The notes under the pieces are model-generated. The model did no database searches. It saw nothing but the letters and a program-made list of their open reading frames with translations, and was not told where the DNA came from. Below, piece after piece: positions 27,333-35,872 of a DNA stretch of 64,000 nucleotides. This stretch comes from Streptomyces caniscabiei (GTDB taxonomy: Bacteria; Actinomycetota; Actinomycetes; Streptomycetales; Streptomycetaceae): positions 1 to 64,000 of the forward strand of contig NZ_JABXWI010000028.1 in assembly GCF_014930365.1 (NCBI RefSeq), given 5' to 3'. The number at the start of each line of letters is the position of its first letter. The first letter of the stretch is position 1. Position numbers and translations under genes: made by a program.

Positions 27333-28552
27333 GCAACGAGACCATTCCAGAGCCCGGCGCGGAGTCGGGGCCGAGCGACCCCGCATCGGCTACCGCTACC
27401 GGCGATGGCACCGCCTCGGCCGCGCCTACTGACAATGCGTCAGCGGCACCCGCTGCGGAGAAGGGGACACAGCGGGCCAAGTCCAAGACGAAACCGAAGC
27501 CGATCATTACCTCGATCGAGGAGTTGCTGACGTTCGCCTACGAGTCGAACGCTCGACTGCTTGAGTTCTCGAAGGAGGACCTCAAGAAGCTGGCGATTAC
27601 CGATGAGGGCATCGCGTCACAGAGCGCGCTGGTCGAGTCTCTCGCGCCGACAGACCCAACGTTGTCGGCCCCGTTCAAGCTGCTTCAGTTCGCGGCGCGC
27701 CAAGGGGTCCCGCTCAAGCGCGCCGAGGACGGTGGCCTCGCACCGGCGTTGAACCGGCTCGTTGACCTCGCGGTAGTCGCACTGGGCCACAGCCCGGTGT
27801 TCGGGGGCAGGGTGGACCAGCTGGTCGATCCCCGCAAGGATCCGCAGCTCTCGATCGAACACGTGCGTGCCGCGGCTCAGCGGGTCGCCGACGAACTTGG
27901 AGCGGCCCCGAAGCAGTTCAAAGCCGCAGACAGTGAGCGCCTCGTCAGGCATGCGATCGCGTGCTACGGACTCCTCCGCGCGCTCCAACGTGATTGGACC
28001 CTGGATCAGTTCATCGATGCGTCGTACGACTCTCTCTGGAGGTACGAGGCCCCGGAGGCAGCAGGGCTGGAGCGAGCCGCCAGCCAGGTCGGGGCAAGCA
28101 GCGATCACAAGGTGCTCGGGATCGTCGGCGCGAACTACCTCGCCCGGATCGCCCGCTTGGAACGGCAGGTCACACATCTCGAGAGTGAGGCTGCGGCTGC
28201 TCGGAATCGCGAGACTCGGCTCCGCAATGAGCTTTCGACCGTCGAGGAGCGTGAGCAATCTGCGCTGGCTCGCGCCGACGCGTTCTCTGCCGACGTGGTG
28301 CGACTGCAGAAGGAGCTCGTGGCTGAGCGCGATAACAGAGTGGTCGACAAGAGCCATATGGCGGACGACTACGAAACGCTGCGAACGCGCATCATCCGGC
28401 GTCTCGGGGGTGAGATCGATCTGCTTACCGATGGTCTGCACGCACTCCGGAACGGTGCGCCCGACGTCGCGGAGGAGTTCCTCGACCGTTCTCTGCTTGC
28501 CCTCACGCGTGAGGTCAAGCAGCTGAAGGACGCGTCTGGAGGCTTCGCGTGA
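27329..28552 (+). CDS. Coiled-coil protein, gene 2 of the Hsp70 cargo operon
   Basis: 407 residues, TTG start in a TTGA overlap with gene 1. An Ala/Pro/Thr-rich start is followed by a Lys-rich KSKTKPKPII patch, then a globular helical domain (about 65-255). A long coiled coil follows (about 268-345: RIARLERQVTHLESEAAAA, ERDNRVVDKSHMADDYETLR) and a short helical C-terminus. A coiled coil ending in a small domain is reminiscent of GrpE, the Hsp70 nucleotide-exchange factor, but I see no clear sequence match. Its stop overlaps the Hsp70 GTG. Scaffold or exchange factor are the main possibilities. Confidence 0.7.
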   Translation: MSNETIPEPGAESGPSDPASATATGDGTASAAPTDNASAAPAAEKGTQRAKSKTKPKPIITSIEELLTFAYESNARLLEFSKEDLKKLAITDEGIASQSALVESLAPTDPTLSAPFKLLQFAARQGVPLKRAEDGGLAPALNRLVDLAVVALGHSPVFGGRVDQLVDPRKDPQLSIEHVRAAAQRVADELGAAPKQFKAADSERLVRHAIACYGLLRALQRDWTLDQFIDASYDSLWRYEAPEAAGLERAASQVGASSDHKVLGIVGANYLARIARLERQVTHLESEAAAARNRETRLRNELSTVEEREQSALARADAFSADVVRLQKELVAERDNRVVDKSHMADDYETLRTRIIRRLGGEIDLLTDGLHALRNGAPDVAEEFLDRSLLALTREVKQLKDASGGFA

Positions 28553-30324
28553 TCGTCGGGTTCGACTTCGGAACGACCAACAGCCTTGTTTCGGTGGTAG
28601 TTGGTGACCGTGTGATCGACGTGATGGACGTCGAGACTGGCCGGCCACATCCCTCGATCGTCCGGTACGAGGGCGAGCAGGTAGTCGTCGGTCGCGAGGC
28701 CAAGGACGCGTTGGGTGCCGCGGGCATTGGGGTGCACGGCAACACGGTGAAATCGCCGAAGTTCCTCCTCGGCGAGGAGGTAATCGCCGTCGGAGGCGTC
28801 GACCGGAGCCCGGTGGACATCGTTGCGGACGTCGTGCGGCACGTCCGGTCGGAGTCCCTGCGCAGTCCGCAACGGAAGGTGCTCGGCGGCCTCAACAACG
28901 CTGTGGTCACGATCCCCGTGACCATGAATGGGCACCGACGCGCGGCGCTGCGAGAGGCGTTCGCCGGGGCCGGGATGGGTGTAGCGCAGTTCGTCCACGA
29001 GCCGCTCGCCGCCCTGTACGGATTCATCCGGGGAGCAGACGATCCAGAAGAGATGGCCCGGCGGCTTGCACGACGAAACGTCCTGGTTGTCGACTGGGGC
29101 GGCGGAACGCTGGACCTGACTCTCTGTCGAGTCGACGAAGACCAGGTTCGACAACTTCGTAATGGTGGCTCGGCCCAGGTCGGCGGCGACGAGTTCGACA
29201 AGGTAATTCGCGACGAGGTCGTGAAGCGCGCTCGGGCTCGCGGAAGTGCCACTGACGACGACCTCGCGATCCCTGAGGCTGAACTCCGGCTCCTCCAAGA
29301 CGCGGAACGCAACAAGATCGAGCTCTCGGCTGACCGCGCCAACGTGACGTTCTACCGGCCAAGTTACTTCCAATCAGGTGCCACGTTGCAGTACCGGCTC
29401 ACGCGTCAGGAGCTGGAGGAGATCACACGGCCGCTCGTCACGGCAGGTATCGATGAGATCGAGTCGCTGCTCGGCAGCCTGTCGATGGCGCCCGGCCAGG
29501 TCTCGCTGGTCGTCGTGGTCGGTGGCATGGCGGCCATGCCCGCGATTCGGAGCCGACTGCACGAGTTGTTTGGCCCGGACCGAGTTGAGGTGCCGACGAA
29601 CAGTGCCACGTTGATCTCACAAGGAGCTGCGTGGATCGCGCATGACAGGCAGAGACTCCGACTGGCAAAGCCCATCGAACTCGAGCTCGCCCGTGGGTCG
29701 TTGATGCCGCTCCTCGCTGCGGGCACCGAAATGCCTCTCGGTGGAGAGATCAAGCACGAAACCCTCCACCTGTACTGCGCGGATCCGACGGACGGGAAGG
29801 CGAAATTTCCGATCGCCACTCCGACCGCGTTGTCATCACACCCGCAGGCGAGCGAGCGGCGAACGTCGCTGGGAATGATCACACTCGCCGTCGACGAGAC
29901 CGCCCCGCCACTGCACGAGCGCCTCGAGCTGAAGGTCGTTCTCGACGACGACTTGGTGTTGTCGGTCGAGGCGTCATCAAGCCAGAAGCACGATCGAGTC
30001 ACAGCGTCGTACTACGACCTGGAGTTCGGTCTTGGCCTCCCTGCTTCAGCTATGCCCGGAGGTGCAGCCGCAGCCCCAAAAGCACCTGAGGAGTCCACAG
30101 TCGTGCCACAGGCGGGACTGGTCGTCCGTGCGAATGTGGCGAGGGACAAGGACCAGGCGACCGTTCCGGGCGACGTGCTGTACCGGCACAATTCAAGGGC
30201 CTTCACCCGGCACGTGCGCGACGGAGCGACAGAAGCCCAGGTGCTGGAACACCTATACTACAAGCCGTGCGCCGCCTGCAAGCGCCAGTGGGGGCACCCG
30301 GATTGTCGATGCGGAACGGCGTGA
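28549..30324 (+). CDS. Hsp70/DnaK-superfamily ATPase, gene 3 of the cargo operon
   Basis: 591 residues, GTG in a GTGA overlap. The actin-like ATPase is complete: phosphate-1 loop GFDFGTTNSLVSV (3-15), phosphate-2 VVDWGGGTLDLTLCR near 180, and adenosine motif VVVGGMAAMPAIRSRL near 323. The C-terminal part has only a short beta-rich substrate-binding-like region and, unlike DnaK, ends in a cysteine cluster CAACKRQWGHPDCRC that may bind zinc. No DnaJ or GrpE lies beside it, so it is not a housekeeping chaperone locus. Codon use is less extreme than in the transfer genes. It is probably an ATP-switch or chaperone at the core of a specialised system. Confidence 0.85.
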   Translation: MIVGFDFGTTNSLVSVVVGDRVIDVMDVETGRPHPSIVRYEGEQVVVGREAKDALGAAGIGVHGNTVKSPKFLLGEEVIAVGGVDRSPVDIVADVVRHVRSESLRSPQRKVLGGLNNAVVTIPVTMNGHRRAALREAFAGAGMGVAQFVHEPLAALYGFIRGADDPEEMARRLARRNVLVVDWGGGTLDLTLCRVDEDQVRQLRNGGSAQVGGDEFDKVIRDEVVKRARARGSATDDDLAIPEAELRLLQDAERNKIELSADRANVTFYRPSYFQSGATLQYRLTRQELEEITRPLVTAGIDEIESLLGSLSMAPGQVSLVVVVGGMAAMPAIRSRLHELFGPDRVEVPTNSATLISQGAAWIAHDRQRLRLAKPIELELARGSLMPLLAAGTEMPLGGEIKHETLHLYCADPTDGKAKFPIATPTALSSHPQASERRTSLGMITLAVDETAPPLHERLELKVVLDDDLVLSVEASSSQKHDRVTASYYDLEFGLGLPASAMPGGAAAAPKAPEESTVVPQAGLVVRANVARDKDQATVPGDVLYRHNSRAFTRHVRDGATEAQVLEHLYYKPCAACKRQWGHPDCRCGTA

Positions 30325-30325
30325 C

Positions 30326-31663
30326 ATGGCGAGCGCCAAGGTACTCGTGCGAGTGCTCGACCACGGAACGGAAGTCGAGTCCGGAGTCCGCCGTCCGATT
30401 CGTCTGACTCCCGATGGATATGCGGGCGTCGCGTATGCGGGCTCCGTCTACCCACTCCGGCAGGGCGATCTCATCGACTTGGACGGAACGAGCTGGGAAC
30501 TCGCGGACTGCGATCGTTTCCTGTTCACCGGAGCAGAGGTTCCGTACGCTCCCATCGCCGGTGAACCGCTGGAGAAGGCCAGCGGTTTCGACGTCGAGTG
30601 GCACCTCGAAACCAACCAGTACGGGCATAACGTCGTCTTCAACGCGTCGGAGCACGTTGCCAGCAGCTTGGTGTCAGCGCTTGAGGACGCGGGTCTCAAC
30701 GTCCAGCGCTGGGACGTCAGCCATCGTCCAGCAGATGACGGCAACTTCTACGACTGGTTCGCGCGCCTTCGGTTCAAGGGCAGCCAGGTCGAAGCACTTG
30801 CGCTCGTCGGGGATGTCATCGCACCGCCGTCGTCTTCTGCGCCGACGGTGCCAGTCACGGATCCGACCACAGCTCGCCTTGCTGATGCCGAGGCTCGGAT
30901 CGAGGAGCTGCTCAACCAACTGTATGTCGCGACACGCAAGGGCGAGGCGGCTGAACGTGAGGTCGCGCAGCTCCGTCACGATCTTGCGAACGCGGAAGCG
31001 AGCGAGCATCGATACCGAGAATCCGTTGCCCTCGCAGAACGCCGTCATTCAGATCTGCAAGAGCAACTCGCCGTGCTCCGACAAGGCCTGGGAGGCATGG
31101 CTGACACGGCGGAACTGGTGAAGAACCTCGCTGACGCCGAGGAACTTCGAGAACTCGCTCTTGCCGAGAACTCCTTGCTGCTGGAGCGTGTGCGAGCGGC
31201 CGACTCGGAAGCGGCAGAAAGCGGAGCACGCGCTGACAACTGGGCGGTGCAGGTAGACGCACTCCTTGGGAGGGTTTCGGAACTTGAGGCCCTGGAGACG
31301 GAACGACTTCGCGCCGCGACCGCGCAACGGCCTCGGCGCGGGGGCGTTATTGACTTCCTGCCTCGGGCGTTCAGCCGCCTCGAGTTCGTTCTCGATGCAG
31401 TCGATGTGATCGCCAACCTCGATTCGCCAGCATCCACGATGAGAGCACTTGCTGAGATTGACTCTGGGCGCCTTGCAGGGAAGGCGCTTGAGGAAATGCG
31501 TGGCTGGTTTGAGGTGACGAGCTTGGCAACAGGCACCGCGGGAAGCGAGCGACTTTGCCGCATCTACTACAAGCCGGACGGCCAAAGAGTGCTTATCAGT
31601 GTGCACATCAAACAGGACGACCAACAGCAGAGACGCCACATCGAGAAGCTGCGAGCCTTCTGA
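30326..31663 (+). CDS. Coiled-coil protein with RelE/HigB-like C-terminus, gene 4 of the cargo operon
   Basis: About 445 residues, ATG one base after the Hsp70 stop. The N-terminal domain (1-170) is beta-rich (KVLVRVLDHGTEVESGV, VYPLRQGDLIDLDGTSWELA). A coiled coil spans about 185-330. The last 85 residues (RAFSRLEFVLDAVDVIANL, then RLCRIYYKPDGQRVLISVH, IKQDDQQQRRHIEKLRAF) follow the helix-helix-beta pattern of RelE/HigB toxins, including the RIYYKPDG and basic C-terminal stretch. That assignment rests on pattern only. If right, the operon could hold a toxin-like effector controlled by an Hsp70 switch. Confidence 0.7.
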   Translation: MASAKVLVRVLDHGTEVESGVRRPIRLTPDGYAGVAYAGSVYPLRQGDLIDLDGTSWELADCDRFLFTGAEVPYAPIAGEPLEKASGFDVEWHLETNQYGHNVVFNASEHVASSLVSALEDAGLNVQRWDVSHRPADDGNFYDWFARLRFKGSQVEALALVGDVIAPPSSSAPTVPVTDPTTARLADAEARIEELLNQLYVATRKGEAAEREVAQLRHDLANAEASEHRYRESVALAERRHSDLQEQLAVLRQGLGGMADTAELVKNLADAEELRELALAENSLLLERVRAADSEAAESGARADNWAVQVDALLGRVSELEALETERLRAATAQRPRRGGVIDFLPRAFSRLEFVLDAVDVIANLDSPASTMRALAEIDSGRLAGKALEEMRGWFEVTSLATGTAGSERLCRIYYKPDGQRVLISVHIKQDDQQQRRHIEKLRAF

Positions 31664-32254
31664 CCACCGTTACCGGCACCTGAGGCAGCCTCGATGTCGG
31701 AGCGTTCGACACGCAGGTCGGGCCTGGCGGTCCAAGGCCGGATAGCGTCCCGCTGAGTGGTGCAGTCGATCAAGCTGACGGAATCCCGTGGCCGCGGCCC
31801 GAATCGCCCTCGCCGGAGGCCCTGTTGAGGCTTGCTGGGCCAAGACCAGCCGTGATCGCACGGCGGCTGGCAGCGGCATGTACCGGACGGCTCCAAAGCG
31901 GAAGCGGCGGACCGTGATCGGCTACACGACGACCGGGGACTGGCCACACCGCGTGCCAGCGGCTCACCTGTCACTGCACGACCCCCAACACCACCGAAGT
32001 GGACCGACGACGACTGGCTCGAGCTAACGCGCGAGGTCCTCGTCGGCACCGTCATCCGCCACGACGGCCGCTGGGCCCGCATGTACAACGGCGCCCGCTC
32101 CATCTGCACGGCCTTCGCCCACGACGAGCCGGGTGACCACAGCCATCTACCACCCATCTCCGGCCGGGCCAAATCGCGGATTCCGCGGATCCTCTCTCCT
32201 CGACGGCCCGACCACCCGGGCTCCCGTTCACCACCCCCCTTCGAGGTAGACGCC
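31664..32254 (+). other. Gap after the Hsp70 operon with a possible gene remnant
   Basis: About 590 nt without a supportable intact gene. In the frame of the following gene, 31982-32160 encodes a protein-like stretch (WTDDDWLELTREVLVGTVIR, then GRWARMYNGARSICTAFAHD) with no good start. It may be the 3' end of a transfer gene cut off when the cargo inserted. Confidence 0.4.
32154..32200 (+). promoter_or_regulatory. Copy 2 of the GGCCGCGCC-WAA element motif
   Basis: CTCCGGCCGGGCCAAATCGC followed by GGATTCCGCGGATCCTCT matches the copy at 40316-40358 over about 40 nt with small indels. Both lie upstream of a plus-strand transfer gene, consistent with a shared promoter or operator. Confidence 0.5.
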
Positions 32255-33532
32255 GTGATCGCCCACCTGCAGCGTGCCAGCCATACCGTCGGCCTCCTTG
32301 AGTACCTGTACGGGCCAGGCGAGCGCGGCAACCACACCAACCCCCGCCTGATCACGGGGGACGGCCACGGTGCCCCGATCGAGATGCTCGCCCAGACCGA
32401 CGCGCCGACGTACCTGGCCCACGCCCTCGACGCACCCGTCGAGCGCCTCGGGGCCCGAGCTCCCGAGCGGCCGGTGTGGGTCTGCTCGGTCCGCTCCGAT
32501 CCCCGGCACCCCGACCCGACAGACGCGCAGTGGGCCGAGGTGGCCCGCCGGATCGTGGCGGCCACCGGCATCGCCCCGGAGGGCGATCCGGACGCCTGCC
32601 GGTGGATCGCCGTGCGCAACCAAGCAAGGCAAGTGCACGTCGTGGCCACCCTCGCCCGCGAGGACGCCAGCCTCCACAACACCTACCGCGACGCCTTCCG
32701 TCTCCAGACCGAGTGCCACCGAATCGCCACCGAACTCGGCCACGTTCCCCCGGCCTCGCGCCCAACACCCCGCGCCCAGGAGACCCACGTGCCTGCCCCC
32801 TACATCACCATCAGCACAGAGCCCAGCGGCAGCGTCTCAGCGAAAGGCGCCAGCGACGACCTGTCCGCCACGCTCCTCAAGCACGCCGGATTCCAGCAGA
32901 TCGAGGACTGGTACGGCCTCCGCCACCGCCTGGCGACCACCACCCCGCAGGCTGAGCGAGTTGCCATCGCCTCCCACGCAGCCGAGATGCTCCGCGCCGC
33001 CCGGTACAGCGTCGACCTGGACCCCGACCTCGACACGAGCCGGTTGACCACCCCGGCCAACCCCCTCGGGCTCTACACCGCCGGAGCCGAAGTCCTCCGG
33101 CTGACCGACCAGATCAGGGCCGCCGAGAACGGCGCATGCCTTGCCCAGGCGGTCGATCACCTCCTTCATCCCGAACACGGCGTCCTGGAACGCCTCCGGG
33201 AAGCTCTGGAGACGGCAGGCGAACAGATCACCGACCTCGACGACGCGGCATACGCGCTCGCCGACCGGTTCGGCTTCGCCGCGGAGTTCGTCAGCGCAGC
33301 ACAATCAGAACTCGTCGGAGCGGGACGCGAACTGCACCGTGTCAACGACTCTGAGCAGGACCACGCCGGGGCGCAGACGCAGTCCCCAGCCCCGCCCGAC
33401 GCACGAAGCGCGGCTCTCGCCACGTCGCCCGCGGCGGACAGGGCCAAGGCGTCTTCGGCGCTCGGAACTCCGTCTCCGGAGATCGGTACCGCCGTAGGTG
33501 CGCCGCAGGTCGCCAGCCCTCGGACCCGTTGA
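32255..33532 (+). CDS. Degenerate relaxase-like domain fused to element-specific C-terminus
   Basis: About 425 residues from a GTG with GAGG 8 nt upstream. Residues 1-165 align by eye with the relaxase at 51189-52958: VGLLEYLYGPGERGNHTNPR against HGLLVYLYGPGKRDEHTDPH, and APEGDPDACRWIAVRN against APEGDPDGCRWVAVRH. The metal-binding HADDHIHI of the relaxase is replaced here by NQARQVHV, so nicking activity is probably lost. Residues 180-400 match the two C-terminal domains of the protein at 21713-22858. It may bind oriT or the relaxosome without cutting (inference). Confidence 0.7.
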   Translation: MIAHLQRASHTVGLLEYLYGPGERGNHTNPRLITGDGHGAPIEMLAQTDAPTYLAHALDAPVERLGARAPERPVWVCSVRSDPRHPDPTDAQWAEVARRIVAATGIAPEGDPDACRWIAVRNQARQVHVVATLAREDASLHNTYRDAFRLQTECHRIATELGHVPPASRPTPRAQETHVPAPYITISTEPSGSVSAKGASDDLSATLLKHAGFQQIEDWYGLRHRLATTTPQAERVAIASHAAEMLRAARYSVDLDPDLDTSRLTTPANPLGLYTAGAEVLRLTDQIRAAENGACLAQAVDHLLHPEHGVLERLREALETAGEQITDLDDAAYALADRFGFAAEFVSAAQSELVGAGRELHRVNDSEQDHAGAQTQSPAPPDARSAALATSPAADRAKASSALGTPSPEIGTAVGAPQVASPRTR

Positions 33533-33699
33533 TCCCGATCCTCTCCTCTCGTACCCCCTCCGGCGGTCTGGCGCGCATTTACCTCATGCAGACAGACATC
33601 GACGCTCTGGCCAGCGCGTCGCCGTCAGACCGGCCAAGGTCCGAGGGGTCTGTCCAACCCACCCGGCACCGACCCACGCACCGCGCCCAAGGAGGAACA

Positions 33700-33972
33700 G
33701 TGCCCGAGTTCTACCCGAGCATCGGCGAGGCCGTAGGCGCCGCGATGCAGCACAACATCCGGCTTGCCTACGGTGGCAAGGCACACGGCTCCGACACGCC
33801 CCTGCAGGTCCGACACAAGCCGCCCGCCGCCCAGAACCCGGAAGCGGACCGGCGCCGAGCCGCCCGCGCCTCCTCCCCACACGCCGGCACTCAGCGGATC
33901 GCGCCCTCCGTCGGCGCGACGTCCGAACCACCTGCCAGCGCCCCGCCACCCCGGTCGCCGCGATCCCGATGA
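33700..33972 (+). CDS. Small transfer-region protein
   Basis: 90 residues from a GTG with an excellent AAGGAGGAA site. The first 45 residues (EFYPSIGEAVGAAMQHNIRL) look folded; the rest is Pro/Ser/Arg-rich. Same strand and close to the coupling-protein gene. Family not recognised. Confidence 0.6.
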   Translation: MPEFYPSIGEAVGAAMQHNIRLAYGGKAHGSDTPLQVRHKPPAAQNPEADRRRAARASSPHAGTQRIAPSVGATSEPPASAPPPRSPRSR

Positions 33973-34022
33973 CCTCGTCCTGACTCGGCTGTCGCCCCCC
34001 ATCCCTGAACAGGAGCTGCCCG

Positions 34023-34087
34023 ATGACCAGCAGAAGAGCGCCGCGCGCCCCGCGTCGCCTTGTCCGCTCTCCCTCCTTGGACCTGCC
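34023..34087 (+). promoter_or_regulatory. Conserved 65-nt translated leader, copy 2
   Basis: CAGGAGCTGCCCG precedes ATGACCAGCAGAAGAGCG, which opens a reading frame offset from the coupling-protein gene. The leader ends GGACCTGCC before the ATG at 34088. Start motif, ribosome site and length match the leaders before 16763 and 40456. Confidence 0.5.
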
Positions 34088-35872
34088 ATGCCCGCACCGC
34101 GTACCAGCGCGCCCTCGACCACCACCGGCTCCGACGCGCTCCTCTACCTCCTGTTCGGCGTCCTCGGCGTCGGCATCGCCTTCGGCTCCCTCGCCTGGCT
34201 AACCGGCAACCTCACCAACGCCCTCGTCGGCACCGGCCGTTGGGCGCCGTTCGAGGCCACCAATGCGCTGCTGCACCCCGACGCGCTGTGGCCGCACCTG
34301 AGCCACACCGCTCTGCTGCTCGGCGCGCGGCTCGTTCCTGGGCTGCTCTCCGTCTGTCTCACCGTCATCGGCCTGGTTGTGTGGCTGCGGCTGCGCGGTG
34401 GTGCGAAGAACGGCCTCGCCCGCAGGCGGGATCTCGCCCCTCTGATGAACAAGGAGATCGCCGCCAAGGCGAAGAGTCTGCGGCCAAGCCTGTCCGGCCT
34501 CAAACCGAAGGAGGTCGCTCCCGCGGACCGCGGGATCCTCGTCGGCACGCACTTCCCGGGCCGGGCCGAGGTCCGCGCCTCCTGGGAGGACGTGATCGTC
34601 GCGATCATGGCCCCGCGCTCCGGCAAGACGTCCGGGCTGGCGATCCCCGCGGTCCTCGCCGCCCCCGGCCCGGTACTGCTGACCTCGAACAAGGCGGCGA
34701 ACGACGCCTTCACCGCGACAGTGGACGCCCGCGCCAAGGTCGGCATGATCTGGACGCTCGACCCGCAGCAGATCGCCCACCACCCGCGCGAGATGTGGTG
34801 GGACATCCTGGCCGACGCCCGCGACCTGGCAGGGGCGAAACGTTTGGCCGGACACTTCGTCGCCGCCAGCGTCGACGAGTCCAGCGGTGCCGACTTCTGG
34901 TCCACCGCCGCGAGCAACACGCTGGGCGCGCTGTTCCTGGCCGCCGCGAGCCATCGGCGCCCGATCACCGATGTCCTGGCCTGGCTCGCCTCCCCCGCTG
35001 ACCGCACGCCGGTGGATCTGCTCACCGATGCCGGCCACGAGGCGGTCGCCGCCCAGCTCCAGGGCACCGTCAGCGGGGCCACGGAAACGCGGGACGGCAT
35101 CTACGAGACCGCGCGGCAGTACGCGAGCTGTCTGCTCGACCCGGACATCGCCGCCTGGGTCACACCCGACAAGCGCCTTCCCGAGTTCAAGCCCTCCGCG
35201 TTCGCCACCTCCCGCGACACGTTGTACCTGCTCAGCAAGGACGGCGGCGGCTCGGCATCGGCGATCATCGCGGCGGCGGCCGACGCGGTGATGCGCGCGG
35301 CCGTGGTCGTCGCCGAGCGCTCCGGGGGGCGGCTCGACCCGCCCGCCCTGTGCGTCCTCGACGAGGCCGCCAACGTGTGCAAGATCTCCGATCTCCCCGA
35401 CCTGTACAGCCACCTGGGCTCACGGGGCGTGATCCCGATGACGATCCTGCAGTCCTACCGGCAGGGCCAGCGGTGCTGGGGCGAGGCCGGCATGGACGCA
35501 CTCTGGAGCGCCGCCACGGTCAAGATCGTCGGCTCCGGCATCGACGACATCGACTTCGCCGACAAGCTGAGCCGCGCGATCGGGGAGCACGAGGTACAGA
35601 CCGTCTCCGTCTCCCGCTCCGACAGCGGCAAGTCGACGTCCGTGTCCATGCGCACCGAGCGGATCCTCGCCCCCGACGCGATCCGTGCACTGCCCAAGGG
35701 CAAAGCACTCCTCCTGGCCACCGGCCTACGCATCGCGCTGCTCGACCTCAAGCCCTGGTACAAGGAGCCGTCGGCGAAGACGATCGCGCCTGCCTCCGCC
35801 GCCGCCACGGCCACCATCACCGACCGCGCACTCGCGAAGGCGAACAACTCCGCCTTCGGGCGTCCGGCATGA
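34088..35872 (+). CDS. TraG/VirD4-type coupling protein
   Basis: About 594 residues. Two N-terminal membrane segments (about 19-40 and 77-100) anchor the protein. Walker A is IMAPRSGKTSG near 176 and Walker B is ALCVLDEAANV near 420. The C-terminal part includes the TILQSYRQGQRCWG segment typical of the TraG/TraD ATPase domain. Type IV coupling proteins bring the relaxase-bound strand to the secretion channel and pump DNA. The ATG at 34088 is preferred over upstream in-frame ATGs because it precedes the first membrane helix and follows the conserved leader. Confidence 0.88.
   Translation: MPAPRTSAPSTTTGSDALLYLLFGVLGVGIAFGSLAWLTGNLTNALVGTGRWAPFEATNALLHPDALWPHLSHTALLLGARLVPGLLSVCLTVIGLVVWLRLRGGAKNGLARRRDLAPLMNKEIAAKAKSLRPSLSGLKPKEVAPADRGILVGTHFPGRAEVRASWEDVIVAIMAPRSGKTSGLAIPAVLAAPGPVLLTSNKAANDAFTATVDARAKVGMIWTLDPQQIAHHPREMWWDILADARDLAGAKRLAGHFVAASVDESSGADFWSTAASNTLGALFLAAASHRRPITDVLAWLASPADRTPVDLLTDAGHEAVAAQLQGTVSGATETRDGIYETARQYASCLLDPDIAAWVTPDKRLPEFKPSAFATSRDTLYLLSKDGGGSASAIIAAAADAVMRAAVVVAERSGGRLDPPALCVLDEAANVCKISDLPDLYSHLGSRGVIPMTILQSYRQGQRCWGEAGMDALWSAATVKIVGSGIDDIDFADKLSRAIGEHEVQTVSVSRSDSGKSTSVSMRTERILAPDAIRALPKGKALLLATGLRIALLDLKPWYKEPSAKTIAPASAAATATITDRALAKANNSAFGRPA

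Noticed and set aside
28549..30324. Treating the Hsp70 gene as chromosomal dnaK
   Set aside because: No grpE or dnaJ neighbours, an atypical cysteine-rich end, GTG start coupled to unrelated genes and a position inside a mobile element.
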